Of a DNA stretch of 64,000 nt, positions 11,800-24,300 are shown piece after piece (the first letter of the stretch is position 1; each line of letters begins with the position of its first letter). The stretch comes from Brachionus rotundiformis (Eukaryota; Rotifera; Eurotatoria; Ploima; Brachionidae), in NCBI GenBank assembly GCA_016802295.1, contig JAESIW010000118.1, forward strand, positions 1,590,571 to 1,654,570. The letters run 5' to 3'. Position numbers and translations under genes: made by a program. Below the pieces are notes generated by a model. It searched no databases, had not been told where the DNA came from, and saw only the letters and a program-made list of their open reading frames with translations.

Positions 11800-13296
11800 T
11801 TAAATATTCTTAAAATAACTAAAAAGTTTGTTGTCCTTTTTCATATAGTAGTAGTCATTGACCAATTGTTTGAGTACAATAGCAGTTTCTCTCGAGTGGC
11901 AGTTCAGCTTATCTTTGCCCAATATTTGTTTCATTGAATCTGAATTGACCACAATCTCTATCTGTTCATCATGGACACATTTGCCTAGAACTATTGAAAA
12001 AGGTGTTCCGGTTAGTTTGGCGTCAATCAGTCTGCTGCCAATAGTCATCCAAGTTCTATCATCAACCAGGACATCGTCTTTAAACATTGACCCATCCAAC
12101 ATGTTAGTCAAATACTTGACCAAAATTTCACTTCTTTCTTCCTCTTTGCTGCCGGATTTTGCCGGAATAATAGACACCTTAAATGGTGCTATATCTAATG
12201 GCCAATTTGGATAAATTCTGTCCACATTGTTTGATTCAACACAAGCTTGTATTAATCTTGAAACACCTATTCCGTAACAACCCATGGTCAGATTGGATCT
12301 TTTTTCCAAATCAATGCTAAAATATTTTGTATAACGATCGCCTAGAATAAATGTATGACCAATCTCTATACACTTTTTAAAACCAATATTTTCATTTAGT
12401 TCTCTTTCATTTAAACCATTGCCACAATTGGTCACTTGACACAGGCTCTTTTGAACCAAATTTTCCTTCTTTTCGACATCAATTAGATCTATGCTGACCG
12501 ATCGGGAGCACTTTTTACATGTGAATACTCTGTCTTCTCCAACAGTGGCATCAACATGGTACTCGTGGGAACGCTTTCCGCCCATTGAACCAACTGATGC
12601 CAAGGCTTTTTTGTATTTGAGATTTAGTTTTTCAAATATGGTCTCGTATGACCTGCACACATCGTCATAAGTTTGTTCAACACTTGGTTCATCAATGTGA
12701 AATGTGTACATATCTTTCATTAAAAATTCTCTAGAACGGAGTAGTCCATGTTTTGGTCGAGACTCATCGCGGTATTTTTTGCTTATTTGGTAAAGACGCA
12801 AAGACTTATTGTCACCAATACAATGAGATGAAATTGATTTGGAAAATTTGGCCACCAAACCAGTGACAATCTCTTCATGTGTGGGACACAGACATAGATC
12901 TTTGTCTTTTCGGTCCTTCAAGCGAAAAAGCTCATGACCCATTAATTCATTTCGGCCAGTCATCGACCAAAGACCTAAATCTGACAGCGATGGCATTTCT
13001 ATCTCTTGACCATCTATTTTATTCATTTCTTCCCTAATCAAGCCAATTATCTTGTTCAAAACTCTTTTGCCAAGTGGCAAATAAATTGCCAATCCTGGGC
13101 CAGATTCGGATATGAAACCATTGTTTTCCAAAATGGCATGGCTAACCGAAGTACTCTCGCTATCTTTGAATTCTGTTTTTGCTTTGTTTACTTTAAAGTT
13201 TGGTACAAGTAAGCTACTTCGGTTAAAATGGACACTTCTAGTGAATATTAGACTAGATTTAAGCGGAAATAAAACCATTCTTGAATAAACCTTCAT
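11800..13296 (-). CDS. PARS2: Prolyl-tRNA synthetase, mitochondrial
   Basis: One uninterrupted frame; I take ATG 13296, because the open frame upstream of it begins only at a TTG (13356). 498 aa, close to human PARS2 (475). The first 30 or so residues are basic and hydroxylated with few acids (MKVYSRMVLFPLKSSLIF), as in a mitochondrial targeting peptide. Class II synthetase motif 1 lies around SGPGLAIYLPLGKRVLNKII, motif 2 around KYRDESRPKHGLLRSREFLM, and motif 3 in MGCYGIGVSRLIQ. The C-terminal third is the anticodon-binding domain. The enzyme charges mitochondrial tRNA-Pro. It has no intron, unlike most neighbours, and its ATG lies only 113 bp behind the stop codon of the RLP24 gene on the same strand. 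Confidence 0.93.
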   Translation of the reverse strand: MKVYSRMVLFPLKSSLIFTRSVHFNRSSLLVPNFKVNKAKTEFKDSESTSVSHAILENNGFISESGPGLAIYLPLGKRVLNKIIGLIREEMNKIDGQEIEMPSLSDLGLWSMTGRNELMGHELFRLKDRKDKDLCLCPTHEEIVTGLVAKFSKSISSHCIGDNKSLRLYQISKKYRDESRPKHGLLRSREFLMKDMYTFHIDEPSVEQTYDDVCRSYETIFEKLNLKYKKALASVGSMGGKRSHEYHVDATVGEDRVFTCKKCSRSVSIDLIDVEKKENLVQKSLCQVTNCGNGLNERELNENIGFKKCIEIGHTFILGDRYTKYFSIDLEKRSNLTMGCYGIGVSRLIQACVESNNVDRIYPNWPLDIAPFKVSIIPAKSGSKEEERSEILVKYLTNMLDGSMFKDDVLVDDRTWMTIGSRLIDAKLTGTPFSIVLGKCVHDEQIEIVVNSDSMKQILGKDKLNCHSRETAIVLKQLVNDYYYMKKDNKLFSYFKNI

Positions 13297-13385
13297 GAAA
13301 ATTTGGAAAAAATACTCTTTTTTATGCTTACAAAAGCATATTGGGAAAAATACCAAGAAAAAAGAATAATTTTTTTTTTAAATTT

Positions 13386-13391
13386 TTTATT
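13386..13391 (-). terminator. Probable poly(A) signal of the RLP24 gene
   Basis: AATAAA on the minus strand, 18 nt after the RLP24 stop codon and about 90 nt before the PARS2 start. It shows how little space separates the two transcripts. Confidence 0.45.
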
Positions 13392-13408
13392 TTTACAAAC
13401 AAAGTTGG

Positions 13409-14057
13409 TTAGTTTTCCTCCAATTCAGCAGTATTTTGCTCGCTTGTCTCTTCCATAATAACTTCGACTTTTTCTCTTTTATTGGCTGCCTTTTTGCTTT
13501 TTTTCAAAGCGACCAATTTTTCCTTACTGGCCTTCAAGTCATCGAGTCTTTGCCTAGCCAATTCAAGAACTTCATCAAGATCAGGGTTAACAGCTTAAGT
13601 AAAAATTGAGAACAAAAGTAACTACCAATTTAGCTAAATTACCATGAGGGGCCTTGATCAAATGCATGTAGGTTGTTATCTCTTTCAAATCGTCTTCGTT
13701 TCGGTTGTCTGTACCCACCTGGAGACGGTTCATGATAAATTGACGCTGACGTCTCTGTTTGATTTCTTGGATTCTTTCCATGGCTCGGATGGTGTTTTGC
13801 CACAATTCTCTGCTGTACTTGACAGGCTCGTTACGACGCTGCTCAAAGTCGAACACTTTGTCCACGGCCAATTCTTTGCCAGCAGCTTTTCGGTAAGCCT
13901 TGGTCCATCGGCATTTGCGCGGATTCCTCTTCTTCTTGAACGCTCTGTGGCACTTGGAACGACAAAACTTGAACACCTTGCAATCGTTGCGCACAAATGT
14001 TATGCCATGACCAGGATATATTTTAGATGAGCAAAAAAAACACGGCTCTAGCCTCAT
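13409..14057 (-). CDS. RSL24D1: Ribosome biogenesis protein RLP24 (RSL24D1), 2 exons
   Basis: Exons 14057-13643 and 13593-13409 (199 aa). The N-terminal half is the L24e domain with the zinc-type cysteines (MRLEPCFFCSSKIYPGHG and FKFCRSKCHRAF), followed by the family block RNPRKCRWTKAYRKAAGKEL and FEQRRNEPVKYSRELW. The C-terminal half is helical and Lys/Glu-rich. RLP24 loads onto pre-60S particles in the nucleolus and is later exchanged for eL24. Length and order match the family (human 163 aa), with a somewhat longer tail. The gene is followed closely by PARS2 on the same strand. Confidence 0.95.
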
Positions 14058-14487
14058 TTTTTATATTACAAATAAAAATTTAAATGATAATAATTTTATT
14101 TTTTATTAATTAGTTAGAGCCAGGTATAAGAGTCTATTTAAATGCAGCAAAATCAAGAGCGCATGTGTTCGCTTGGCAAACTCGTGAAAATAAACCTAAC
14201 ATTAAGCTTGACTTGAAAAATTTAAGAATAATAAAATAATTTATTTATGAAAAAAAATTGAATTATTCATAAAAAGTACTCTTTTTTTGTTTAACAAAAG
14301 CAAATAATTTAAATTAAAAGTAAATCTTGGTCTCGTTGGTCCAACAATGTATGGCTTTGGCATATTTTAAAAAATTTAAAGGCTGACTTTTACTGATTCT
14401 TTCAACAGACCCTGTCTTCATCATTTATTTCTATTTAAAAATTTTATTCAATATTATTAAAAAAATGTATATATTTTTTTTAATTTT

Positions 14488-14493
14488 TTTATT
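14488..14493 (-). terminator. Probable poly(A) signal of the SRFBP1-like gene
   Basis: AATAAA on the minus strand about 40 nt after the stop codon at 14530. Confidence 0.4.
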
Positions 14494-14529
14494 TCACTAA
14501 AAATAATTAAAACAAAAGTTATAAATGAT

Positions 14530-16205
14530 TCATTCATCATCGTTGTCATCGAATTTTAGTTTTTTTCCTTCAAATTTGATTGATTTGATCTTTTCTTCGG
14601 CGAGCTTTTTCGCCTGCCAAGAAGGATGTAGCTTCGAGATGTCTTCCTTAGGCTTATTTTTATCAAAATTTTTATTAGATTCAAATTTCCTTTTATTTTC
14701 TAGAAGATTTTGACGATTTCTATTATTAAAAAAGTCTGGTTTAGATCTGTCAAAATGCTTGTCCCTCCGGAACGTTCTTTCGTCGTTGGCCAGCGAATTT
14801 TTGAACGAGTTCCTTCCCATTTCTCTTCTCTTATCCCTAAAGTCCTCTTTATTCCTCTTATACTTGTCATAGCTAGAATAGCTAATTGGCTCCAGGTCGA
14901 AATCACTGTGTCGCTTGGGAAACCTTAAATTGTCACTTCCCTGAATTTCATTGCCATTTTGGTCAAGAAAAAATGGGTCTTGGACAGCTTTTATTGTTTC
15001 TTGAGACACACTCTCGACTTGGTTTGAATTATTTTCCAATTGCAACTCTTCACAATCCCTGATCTCGTCTAAATTTATTTGCTTGATGACCATATGAGAT
15101 GGTTTTTCACCTATTACCAGAGGTTTTAAATTTTTTTCATTTTTGTCCTTCTTGGTTTCTAAATTTGATTCTGAAAAAACAAATTTGGTGTCCAGATCGA
15201 CCGATTCGTCGCTGCTCGGCGACTCTTCTTCCAACTCGTTCCACTTGTCGTCTTCATGACTGTCGTAGCCTTCTGATAAATCCTCCTCTGAATCTGCCTT
15301 CGGAATAATTTCTTTTATCTCATCTCCAGTATTTTCCACACATAATTTATCTTCCTGGCTAATTTGTTCAACTGTAGGCTTTTCTGGTGCCTTCTCATCT
15401 GAACCATTGGCGACATTTTCGGAGCCCTCTTCGTCACTGACTTCTGGCTTAAGGTTGCTTTCTATTTCTTTCAAGAGTCGATTTTTTTCTTTCCAATTCT
15501 TTCTCTTTTCGCATCTAGCCTTGTACTTGATGAAAATATCTTTCCAATTTGGAATTTTGGAGTCATTTTTTATCTCTTGAATGGCCTTTTGGATCGGCTT
15601 ACTAAAAGCTACTCTGGCCAAAGCGATATTTTCCACAGTCAATGATTTCTTAAAAAATTAAAATTTAAATTTTTAATTATTATTTTTTTTTCTTGTACAT
15701 TGTTGGCTTTTAAAAAGTCTTCAAAGGTTGTTTGGTCATTGTCAAAGGCGAATATGGCTATTTCATTAAATTTTTGTTTCTTTTATTAAAAAAGTGTTAA
15801 TATTTTAAAATAGACTTTTTTTTAATTACTTTAATGCAATTAATTTCCTGCTTTAAGTGTTGACATTTTCTTTTATTCTTTTCCAATTGAGCTTCATTGC
15901 CTCTAAAAATTAGTTAATTAGATAATTAGTTTTTTTTTTTCAATTTTTTTAGAGTACTTTTTTTTTGCTAAAAGTTTTATTTGGCGAACAATTTTGGTAC
16001 TTTGGAAAATTTTAGCCTTTTTAATGATATCTTTAATTGCTACTATCTGTAATAAAATGTTAAAATACGAAAAATGGATTTAATTTTTTAAATTATTACT
16101 CTGTTGTTGAATGCGAACAAGGTTTCGCTGATTGTCTAAATTTAAAAATAAAAGATAACTTTAAAATCAAGATAGCTTGGTTACTTTGTCGTTTTTGTCG
16201 GACAT
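14530..16205 (-). CDS. SRFBP1: SRFBP1 / Bud22-like nucleolar protein, 6 exons
   Basis: Exons 16205-16185, 16135-16100, 16046-15958, 15902-15830, 15779-15699, 15648-14530 (472 aa, phases agree). The N-terminal part is a basic helical region, with the block KGNEAQLEKNKRKCQHLKQE resembling the N-terminal conserved block of SRFBP1. NIALARVAFSKPIQKAI follows, a pattern shared with human SRFBP1. The middle is acidic and Ser/Glu-rich. The C-terminus LHPSWQAKK...IKFEGKKLKFDD is the BUD22 family signature. Known relatives act in small-subunit ribosome assembly (yeast Bud22) and bind serum response factor (human). The very short first exons (21 and 36 nt) would be easily missed by gene finders. Confidence 0.88.
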
Positions 16206-18306
16206 GTTATTGAGTACCCCAGAATACCAAGATACTAAATCAAGCAAAAATTCAAATTATGGATTTTTAATATTAAAAATTTAACCATGATTTAAATATA
16301 TATATATTTTTTAAAAAAATCAATCGACAGAATTAACTTGTCATTAGTTTAATTTTTTTTTGTTTTTTAAATTTAAAAAAGATTATGATGATATTAATTG
16401 ACAGATTATAATGTTTTATTTTGGCTTATGTACCTTGAGAGTTAATTAGTTTTTATTTTTAATCGCTTCGTTAAAAAGCATAAATCATTACCCTTTTATT
16501 TAATTAATTTTGCTTCTTTATTAAAAAAAAAGTCACAATAATTCCACTCTAATTCATTTAAGCATTTATTATTTTTTTATTTTGATCCTTTTAATTCTGA
16601 AATTAGACATTTTAAATTTAAATTATATTTTTAATGATAATTTTTTCCAGAACAAGATTTTAATTTTTAATTAGAATTAATGTATTTTTGGCTTAATGAT
16701 CAAAAGTCTTAATGTTTCCCAATCGGAAAATCTGTCTTTTTTGAAATTAGTCGGAACTAATTTTTTATCAAATGATTTTACTCAAATAAATTTCCCTTAT
16801 CTTTTGTAAAAGTTTTTTTTTTGATAATTAGATTTCTAGGTCTTTGATAGAAAGAACGCTAGATAATTATTTCTAATTGAAAATAAAAAGAATAATTTTT
16901 GAAAACTTGGTGAAAAATTCTCAATTGAGTCGCTTCGAAAGGTAATTTTCAAATCTTTGATTAAAATCTAAAATCTTTTTTACCTTTTTTGATCGATATA
17001 TTCTAATTGTTTTAATTAGTTTGAACAGATTAATTTGTGCCCGAGGTGTTTATAATTCTTTTTTCTAAATATTAAATTAATAATTATAATTTAAATCCAA
17101 GTCAAATTATAATATGATGGGCGCTTCAAATATCAATTACTCTAACCTATTCGAGTGACATTAATATTGATTGAATATGCTTATTAAATTATTAAAATCG
17201 AGAGATGTATTAGCGTTGACTAGCTAAATTTAAATTTATTGTTTATCAATGTGTTTTTGAAAAAGTATATATATTTTTTAAAGTTTCTCCTATCACAAAA
17301 TCATAATATTGCTTATAAATTATAATAAAAATTGTCATTAGATTTAAAACTAAATAAATATTAACTTAAAACTTTTAGCTAAGATCACCAATAATTTAAG
17401 CAGCGCAGTTCTGTTTTAATTTTAGACAATATTGGGCTAAATAGTGCTTATGTATGCCTGAAAACTTCAATTTATCTTGGAAACTTAATTAAAGAAAATA
17501 TTTAAGCTAAAAATCGATCGATTTTGACAAGATTTCTTAGTCTCCTAACTAGAATTTAAATATGATTTTATGTATATATAATCAAGCTATAATCAGAAAG
17601 TTATCATTTGTAAAGTTAAATTTAGGAAGCCAATTATGTAACTGGTTCAAGTCATTGCTAAAATTCTTCCTCTGATCCGTTTAATTTTTATAATTTAGGG
17701 CTTTTTTATCATATTAGCAAATTATTTAAGTTTTTTTTTTATTTTAATTAACTTTTTTTCACAAAATAAAATAAAATTTCTATTCAACGTGTTAAAATTC
17801 AAATCATCTACTACATGGGCTATTAATGTCCTAGATTCATAAGTTTAAATTAGTTTAATACTTAGGTAAAATAAATGACTAGGGTTATTATTTTTTGGCA
17901 TGCAAATAAAGTTGATTCAGAATAAATTTCGGTGATATTTGGACTCGGATTCGAGATCCGTAAAGTGCCCCAAGCGGTGATTTAGCACACGTTCACATTC
18001 TAGTTTATCTTTGGTGACGAGTTTAATTGTGACCTGTAATAGAATAAAATTTTATTATTTGTTTTTTCTCCAAATAATTAGAGCTAAAATCGATTTTATA
18101 TCTTATATAAATATCGTGTTTCTTTCTTATATAGAAAAAATCATTTCATTCAAATAAAGTCAATCAGAGAACTTAGTTTGTTATTTTAATTATTTTTTAT
18201 TTTTAAAAATGTCTATTTTAAAGTGTGAGCAAATAGAAAAAATTAATAAATTATTTTTAAGAGTATCATTTTTCTTTAAGTTTGTTAATTTGCCTTTAGA
18301 CAAAAC
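16206..18306. other. Divergent intergenic region between SRFBP1-like gene and dystrophin
   Basis: The two genes point away from each other, so both promoters should lie here. Most is AT-rich without coding signal. One exception is a coding-like minus-strand frame at 17918-18040, listed separately. An acceptor-like TGCCTTTAG ends at 18299, eight bases upstream of the dystrophin ATG. So either a 5' UTR exon lies further up in this region or the mRNA receives a spliced leader. Confidence 0.5.
17918..18040 (-). other. Coding-like minus-strand exon candidate
   Basis: After an acceptor TATTACAG, the frame VTIKLVTKDKLECERVLNHR and on to SKYHRNLF runs about 38 codons to a stop. It is clearly richer in G+C than its surroundings and has no low-complexity bias. 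It could be the last exon of a minus-strand gene whose other exons overlap the 5' end of dystrophin, or a relic. I do not recognise the protein. Confidence 0.3.
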
Positions 18307-21300
18307 ATGACATCTTTGAATCGAACGACAAATCAGGAAACCAATGCCAAAAATGCTGATATACCACTATCATTTGCTTCGTTTTATTACAGTTTAAAAG
18401 TTACCAAAGGAAAAGGTTAACTAGCTGTGTAATTAGTAATTATTGTTTAATAATGTTTAAAATATAGATGAACGAGAAGATGTACAGAAAAAAACTTTTA
18501 CCAAATGGATAAATTGTCAATTAGCCAAAGTAAGCAAATATTTTTGATATATTGAATTAATTTTCTTTGGTAAGATTGACCACGAACCGGTCAAAGATTT
18601 GTTCAATGATCTAAAAGATGGAATAGTTTTGCTCAAGCTGCTTGAGCTGTTGACCGGCAAGGAATTGGTAAAATTGCTTAAGATTGGTATTTTTTTGGCT
18701 AATTTAAAATTTTAGAAACCGGAAATCGGTTGCCTAAAAATGCACCATTTGTTAAATTTAAATTTAGTCCTGTCAACTTTAAAAGATAATCAAGTAAGAA
18801 TGGTTTATTTATTTATTTATTATCATATTTTGGTATAAAAAATTGGCTCAAGATTCGTCTGATAAATATCAGTTCGAATGACATAAATGATGGTAGTCCG
18901 AAATTGACTCTGGGTCTTGTTTGGAATATAATTCAGCATTGGCAAGTGAGAGATGTTCTCAAAAAGGCAGTTTATGATATACATGCCACAAATTTGGAAA
19001 AAGCACTGCTCAAATGGTGCCAAGACTCGACCAAAGAGTAATTAGGCAGTTCATTCAATTCATATTAAAATTTAATTTTGCTTTCAAGCTATGCTGGTGT
19101 TAAAATAACCGATTTTACCAACAGTTGGAAAGATGGTTTGGCATTCAACGCCATAATTCACAGATATAGGCCTGATTTATTTTCCTATGATAATTTATTG
19201 AAGAAAAAATCATCCAAAAGTGGTGATTATTTCCTCGAGCATGCATTCAAAATGGCTCAGAGGCATCTCTCTATCGAACGCTTATTAGATATAGAAGGTA
19301 ATTAATCTAAATAGCTCTTTTATTTCCCTCATAAAATTAATCTAAAATTTTGCTTATTAGACGTATTAACAGATAATGTGGACAAAAAATCCATAATGAT
19401 GTACGTAATGTGCTATTTTCAGGTCCTATCTAAGCCAAAAACACAAATATACCAAGTAGAGGTAAAAATTTTATCAACCTAATTTATACTAATAATAAAA
19501 AAATAATAATGAATAATTAAACTGTCTATTTTGTAATATCCAACTTTATTTAATCAAGACTAATTTGGCCGACTGATAGCTTATCTAAATATTTTATTAG
19601 GGCTTAATACCGGGTCAGAGCTAATTAAATAGGCCTGCAACCTTATTGATTTAAACTGATGGTAATCAGTTACTCATTTATTAGATGATTTAGCTGCACT
19701 AAATAGTTTTCTCTTGTCCATGGTAACCAAAAATTTAATCAAAATTTTAAATATTATTAGTTAAAAAAAAAGGCCAAGACATTTGGTCAAAGCTGAATGA
19801 ATAAATTAAATTTAATATGGGGACTCTTATTTTGACAATATGTGGCCAAAGGTGGTGTGAGAAATTTAATGCACGATTAACTATTTATTAAAATAAATAT
19901 AGGCCTAACAACATATTGACAAAGCTAGGCAAAAAGAGAAAATTTTTCCACATAGGTAAATAAACGGTAAGGTTGAATATTTTAATGAAAAAGCGGAATG
20001 TTTGTGCTTTGGTAATCTGTTTTGTGTGCTAAAATGCAAATAAAAGCCTACTATCTACAAAATTTGAATGATATTAAGGAAAAATTTGTTTCAATTAGAC
20101 GCTTTTCTTAATGAAAATGCAAGTTAGTAATCAAATTAGTTTTCGTGTATGCTCTAGGATTTGTAGCTCCTCATCACATATACTCTTCTCATTGTATATC
20201 AGTTGATTACTAAACATAAAATCGTTTTGTAAACTCATAAAAATATTTAAATTAGAAAAAAATTATGATAAGGAAACAATATTTTTATGGAAAAGAGAAA
20301 AAAGAAAAGAAAAAAAGTGTAGTACTTTGCCAAACTCCATTCATTCTTAATATTTTTTCATCCCAAAATTAAGAAAAAAATTTAAATAATTTTTTGCTTA
20401 GTTGCCCACGCCACTGCAGATTTTTTATATTTAATTTTTCTTTTCCGAATTAATTGCCAAATCCTCAATTAACCCGCAGCTATCGCTCAGCTTTGACGTC
20501 CCAATCATTCAATTCCTAAATGTTTCTTTAAGTTATTAAAAGCTTTTATTTATTTCTAAGTGGCATAATGGAAATATTTTCCAAAACAATTCAAGTTAAA
20601 TGAGTCGATTTATTTGAAAAAATTATTTTCTAATTAGTTTGAGGCAAATATTTTTATGAATTTGTAGCTACAATTTTCATGTAATAGATGCCGATTTCAA
20701 TTAGTTTTTCAAGTGCTTTCAAAATTAAACTGATAAGTCTCTTATCATTGAGTTTAAAGTGAAGAGCTTGGGTAAGACCGGGCTCAACTTGATCACTCTT
20801 CTAATATTTTTTTTCTATCAGTTTTTTTTAATAGTTTATTAAAATAAATTAAATTGGTATTTGAGTAATTAAACTCCTTTTACCATTGAATGAAATTTTA
20901 TTTCCAAAGTGTTTTGAGAAAATGGCTATAACAAATTTGAATAGAAGAATTTGAAAAAAGGTAAAAAAGAAATTTTGAGTTTTGTGACTAAATTTAGAAC
21001 AAGTCCAAATATTAGATAATTATTTTTGACAATTTTGGGCATGATTAGTCAGAATAAATAGTCAGAATGTCAATTATAGTAATAATTTTTGACGAAAAGA
21101 AGCATATTAAAAGAATGGAATATATTTTTGCGCCTTTGATTTAGTGTCTTGGCATTTATAGGCCGTAGACAAAACAATCCGAATTCAGTTTTATTTATAA
21201 AGCATTTAATTAAACAAAAATTAATAAATTTTTTTAACATTAGTAGTACATGACCTACACTAAGTTTGAGAATTTTAAACTCATAATAGATCCATATTTT

Positions 21301-24300
21301 TATCTATACTTCTGAAGGAAAATCGAATTTATTATTATTATTTGAAAGATGAATCGGATCTAATTATTTTTTAACATCTTAAACATTGATATGATTGTTT
21401 ATTTTTAATAGCTGGCTTCATATGAACGCCTTAAAAGCAAAAAATAAATAAGGAAAAATATTAATCAAAAATTCTAGACCATTTTTCTAGATCAGTTGAA
21501 TATTTTATTTCTTTATATTAATTCTGATTTCGCCACTACCGGTTTGTTTTTTTTAAACATTATCATAAATTCCAACTTATCTATAACTCATAAAAACTGT
21601 CTAGAAAATATATAATTCTTTACTGGCCATAAATCTTAAGTTCATCGATGAAATTTTCTCAAAACTAATTTGTTTTTAATTAAAGTCGAATTTAATTTAT
21701 TTTTGTTTTATTTGGTATTTGTAGAAGTTGAGCGTAGTCAACTCAAAAATAGACAAGGCTACTATAACACACAGCTATTCACTGAAAAACCTAAGAGATA
21801 TATCTTGTCAAAATAGCCTAGCGGATGCTGATGTTTTGAACAAGCAAAAGAAAATGTCATCCTCGTCTTCAGCGGAAGTTTCTTCTGAAATTTTGGACAC
21901 CTATTTGGTAGAGCTAAAAAAAGTCATTGAATGGCTAATTAGTTCGGAAAGTCTGCTCAGCAATCAGAGCGAGATTGGCAACGATGTCAACACAGTCAAA
22001 CAACAATTTCAAACCCATGAAGTACTAATTATTAATCTATTTATTAATTTAATAATAAAAATTAAAAAAAAATTTTCCAGGATTTTATGCTCGACTTGAC
22101 CAAGCATCAGAACAATGTAGGCATGGTTCTACAGGAAGGAAATCGTCTCATCAGCAACAAACTAGTATGTGGTGATGACGAGCTGGAAGTGCGCAAACAA
22201 ATGAAATTACTGAACGACATGTGGGAGAATTTGAGGCTGTTGGCAGTCGAGAGACAGGCCAAGCTGCACGAAATTCTAATGAAACTACAAATGGAACAGT
22301 TGAACCAAATGGATCAGTGGTTGACCAGCACTGAGAGTCGAATTCAAAGCATCAGTCAGCTATCGGACTCTTTCGAGGGTCTCATGGAGCAAAAGGAAGA
22401 GTTGTCCATCTTGCAGGATGATTTGGTAAAGGAGCAAGAAGCAGTCGATTGTCTGAAGCAAATAATTGTGGTGGTGGACGACAGCACCGATGACCAGGCT
22501 TTCAATGACTTGGAATCAAAGCTGTCCAATCTGAGCGATAGATGGTCAAATGTGTGCAAATTTGTGGGCAATCGATGGTTCATTGTCCAGGACTTGATCA
22601 TCAAATTAAAGACTATTAACTCCGAATTCGAAAACTTGAACGAATGGATTACCAACAAGACAAATGAGCTTAATATTTTAATTGTGAAAACAAAGAGTCT
22701 AATTAGCAAAAATAAGCTAAAAATTGACAAAGAGATAAATTTGCCAGATGAGTATGCTGATAAAGACAGCGATCCGATTCTGACCAGCTCGGAATTGATA
22801 AAAATACTCAAAGAAATCGAGCTTGAAATGCAAACAATGCATTCTAAGCTGAATGACATGAATGAAATTGGTGAGCAAATTGGCACTCAGCTTAACAATT
22901 CACCCAAACTAAGCGCCTCTATTAACAACAAGATGGACATACTGGAAACTAAATGGAACACTTTGCTCGAACAAATGGAATATTTGAGCAAAGTTGGAAC
23001 TGAACAGCAAAAATTTGAATTGAACAATAAGCAAAGTGTATTGGCTGAAGTTAAAGACATGAACCAGATCAAAATTGAGTTTGATCCAAATGAGAATAGT
23101 GCCGAGGTACAAAAGGTTAAAAGCCTAATCGAAAATGAACTAAATGAGTTTAATGTCCTCTTGAATAAAATGAATGCTTTCTTCGAAAGCTATTGTAGTG
23201 CAGATATGGTCAATTTTGACAATCAAAGTGAAGTCTCTAAAGTAAGTGATTCATTTAAGTTTAGGTTAAATGCTCTTTAAAAATGTAGATTTATTCAATT
23301 GTTTCGGTTTTATTCGGTTTCTTATTTTTATTAGCAAGATTAAATCAAACAAGTTTTATTAATAATAAAAGTTAAGAATTCTATGTAGGGCATCTTTTGA
23401 TGAATTTAATAAAAAAATTGAATAAACAAAAAAAATTCCATAATTTTATTTTTTTTAGTTTAATTTTTAAATTTTTTAAAATTTTTTTACAAAACTTGAT
23501 TGTTTACAGAAAAGATAGATAATTGTAAGAAATTTTTTCTAATTTTTAAAATTTGTCGAAATGTGAAGTTTTTATATTTTTTAAATTGAGCGGAAGTTAT
23601 TCAAAGATTTAAAAAGATTAGATACTACTAAATAATCTAATAATTATTTAATAATTTATTAAATTTGTATAAAAATATTTTCTATAATGCGATGCCTAAA
23701 ACATATAAGAAAACAAGAAGAAATTTCTCTTTATTTTTCAAATAAATGCTTAAAGTTTAGTTAAAAAATTACATCTTATCTAAAATTTGCAGTTTTATAT
23801 AGCCCAAGGTGTTTCTAATTAACAAGAAAAAAGTTATATAACATTCTTGAATTACATACAACTTAGCTTAATGAATATCTATAGACTTTTAATTCCGGAT
23901 CGGGAATTAAATTTCATAAAATATAAAGCCTTCCTTTGCCATTAATTCTGTTCATTCAGATTAAGTATTTAAACCAAAAAAAAGTAAACAATCATTGTTA
24001 ATTCAAAACCAGTATATTTTGTATTTAATTTAAAGTGTCCTAATTTAAAACGATTTATTTGTCTATCTAGTTTTATAAAATTTTTAGAAGTGTTTGTCCG
24101 ATCTGGCACAGTCTAAGCAAACATTGGAGCGCATGAAAATACTGGAGAACAAAATGAGCTCAGTAATGAAACAAAATGGACTAGACTCAGCTGATATTAG
24201 CCAACTAATGGAGAGTATAGAGCTCAGATGGAGCGAGAGCATGAGCATTCTGGAAAAAATTGGCTCGAGTGCGGAGCGACGCGATCTAGAGCGTCGTGCC

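Noticed and set aside
15830..16046. Suspected frameshift in an A-run of the SRFBP1-like gene
   Set aside because: Re-reading the acceptor (TTTAG then AGGCAAT) gives consistent phase; no sequencing error is needed.
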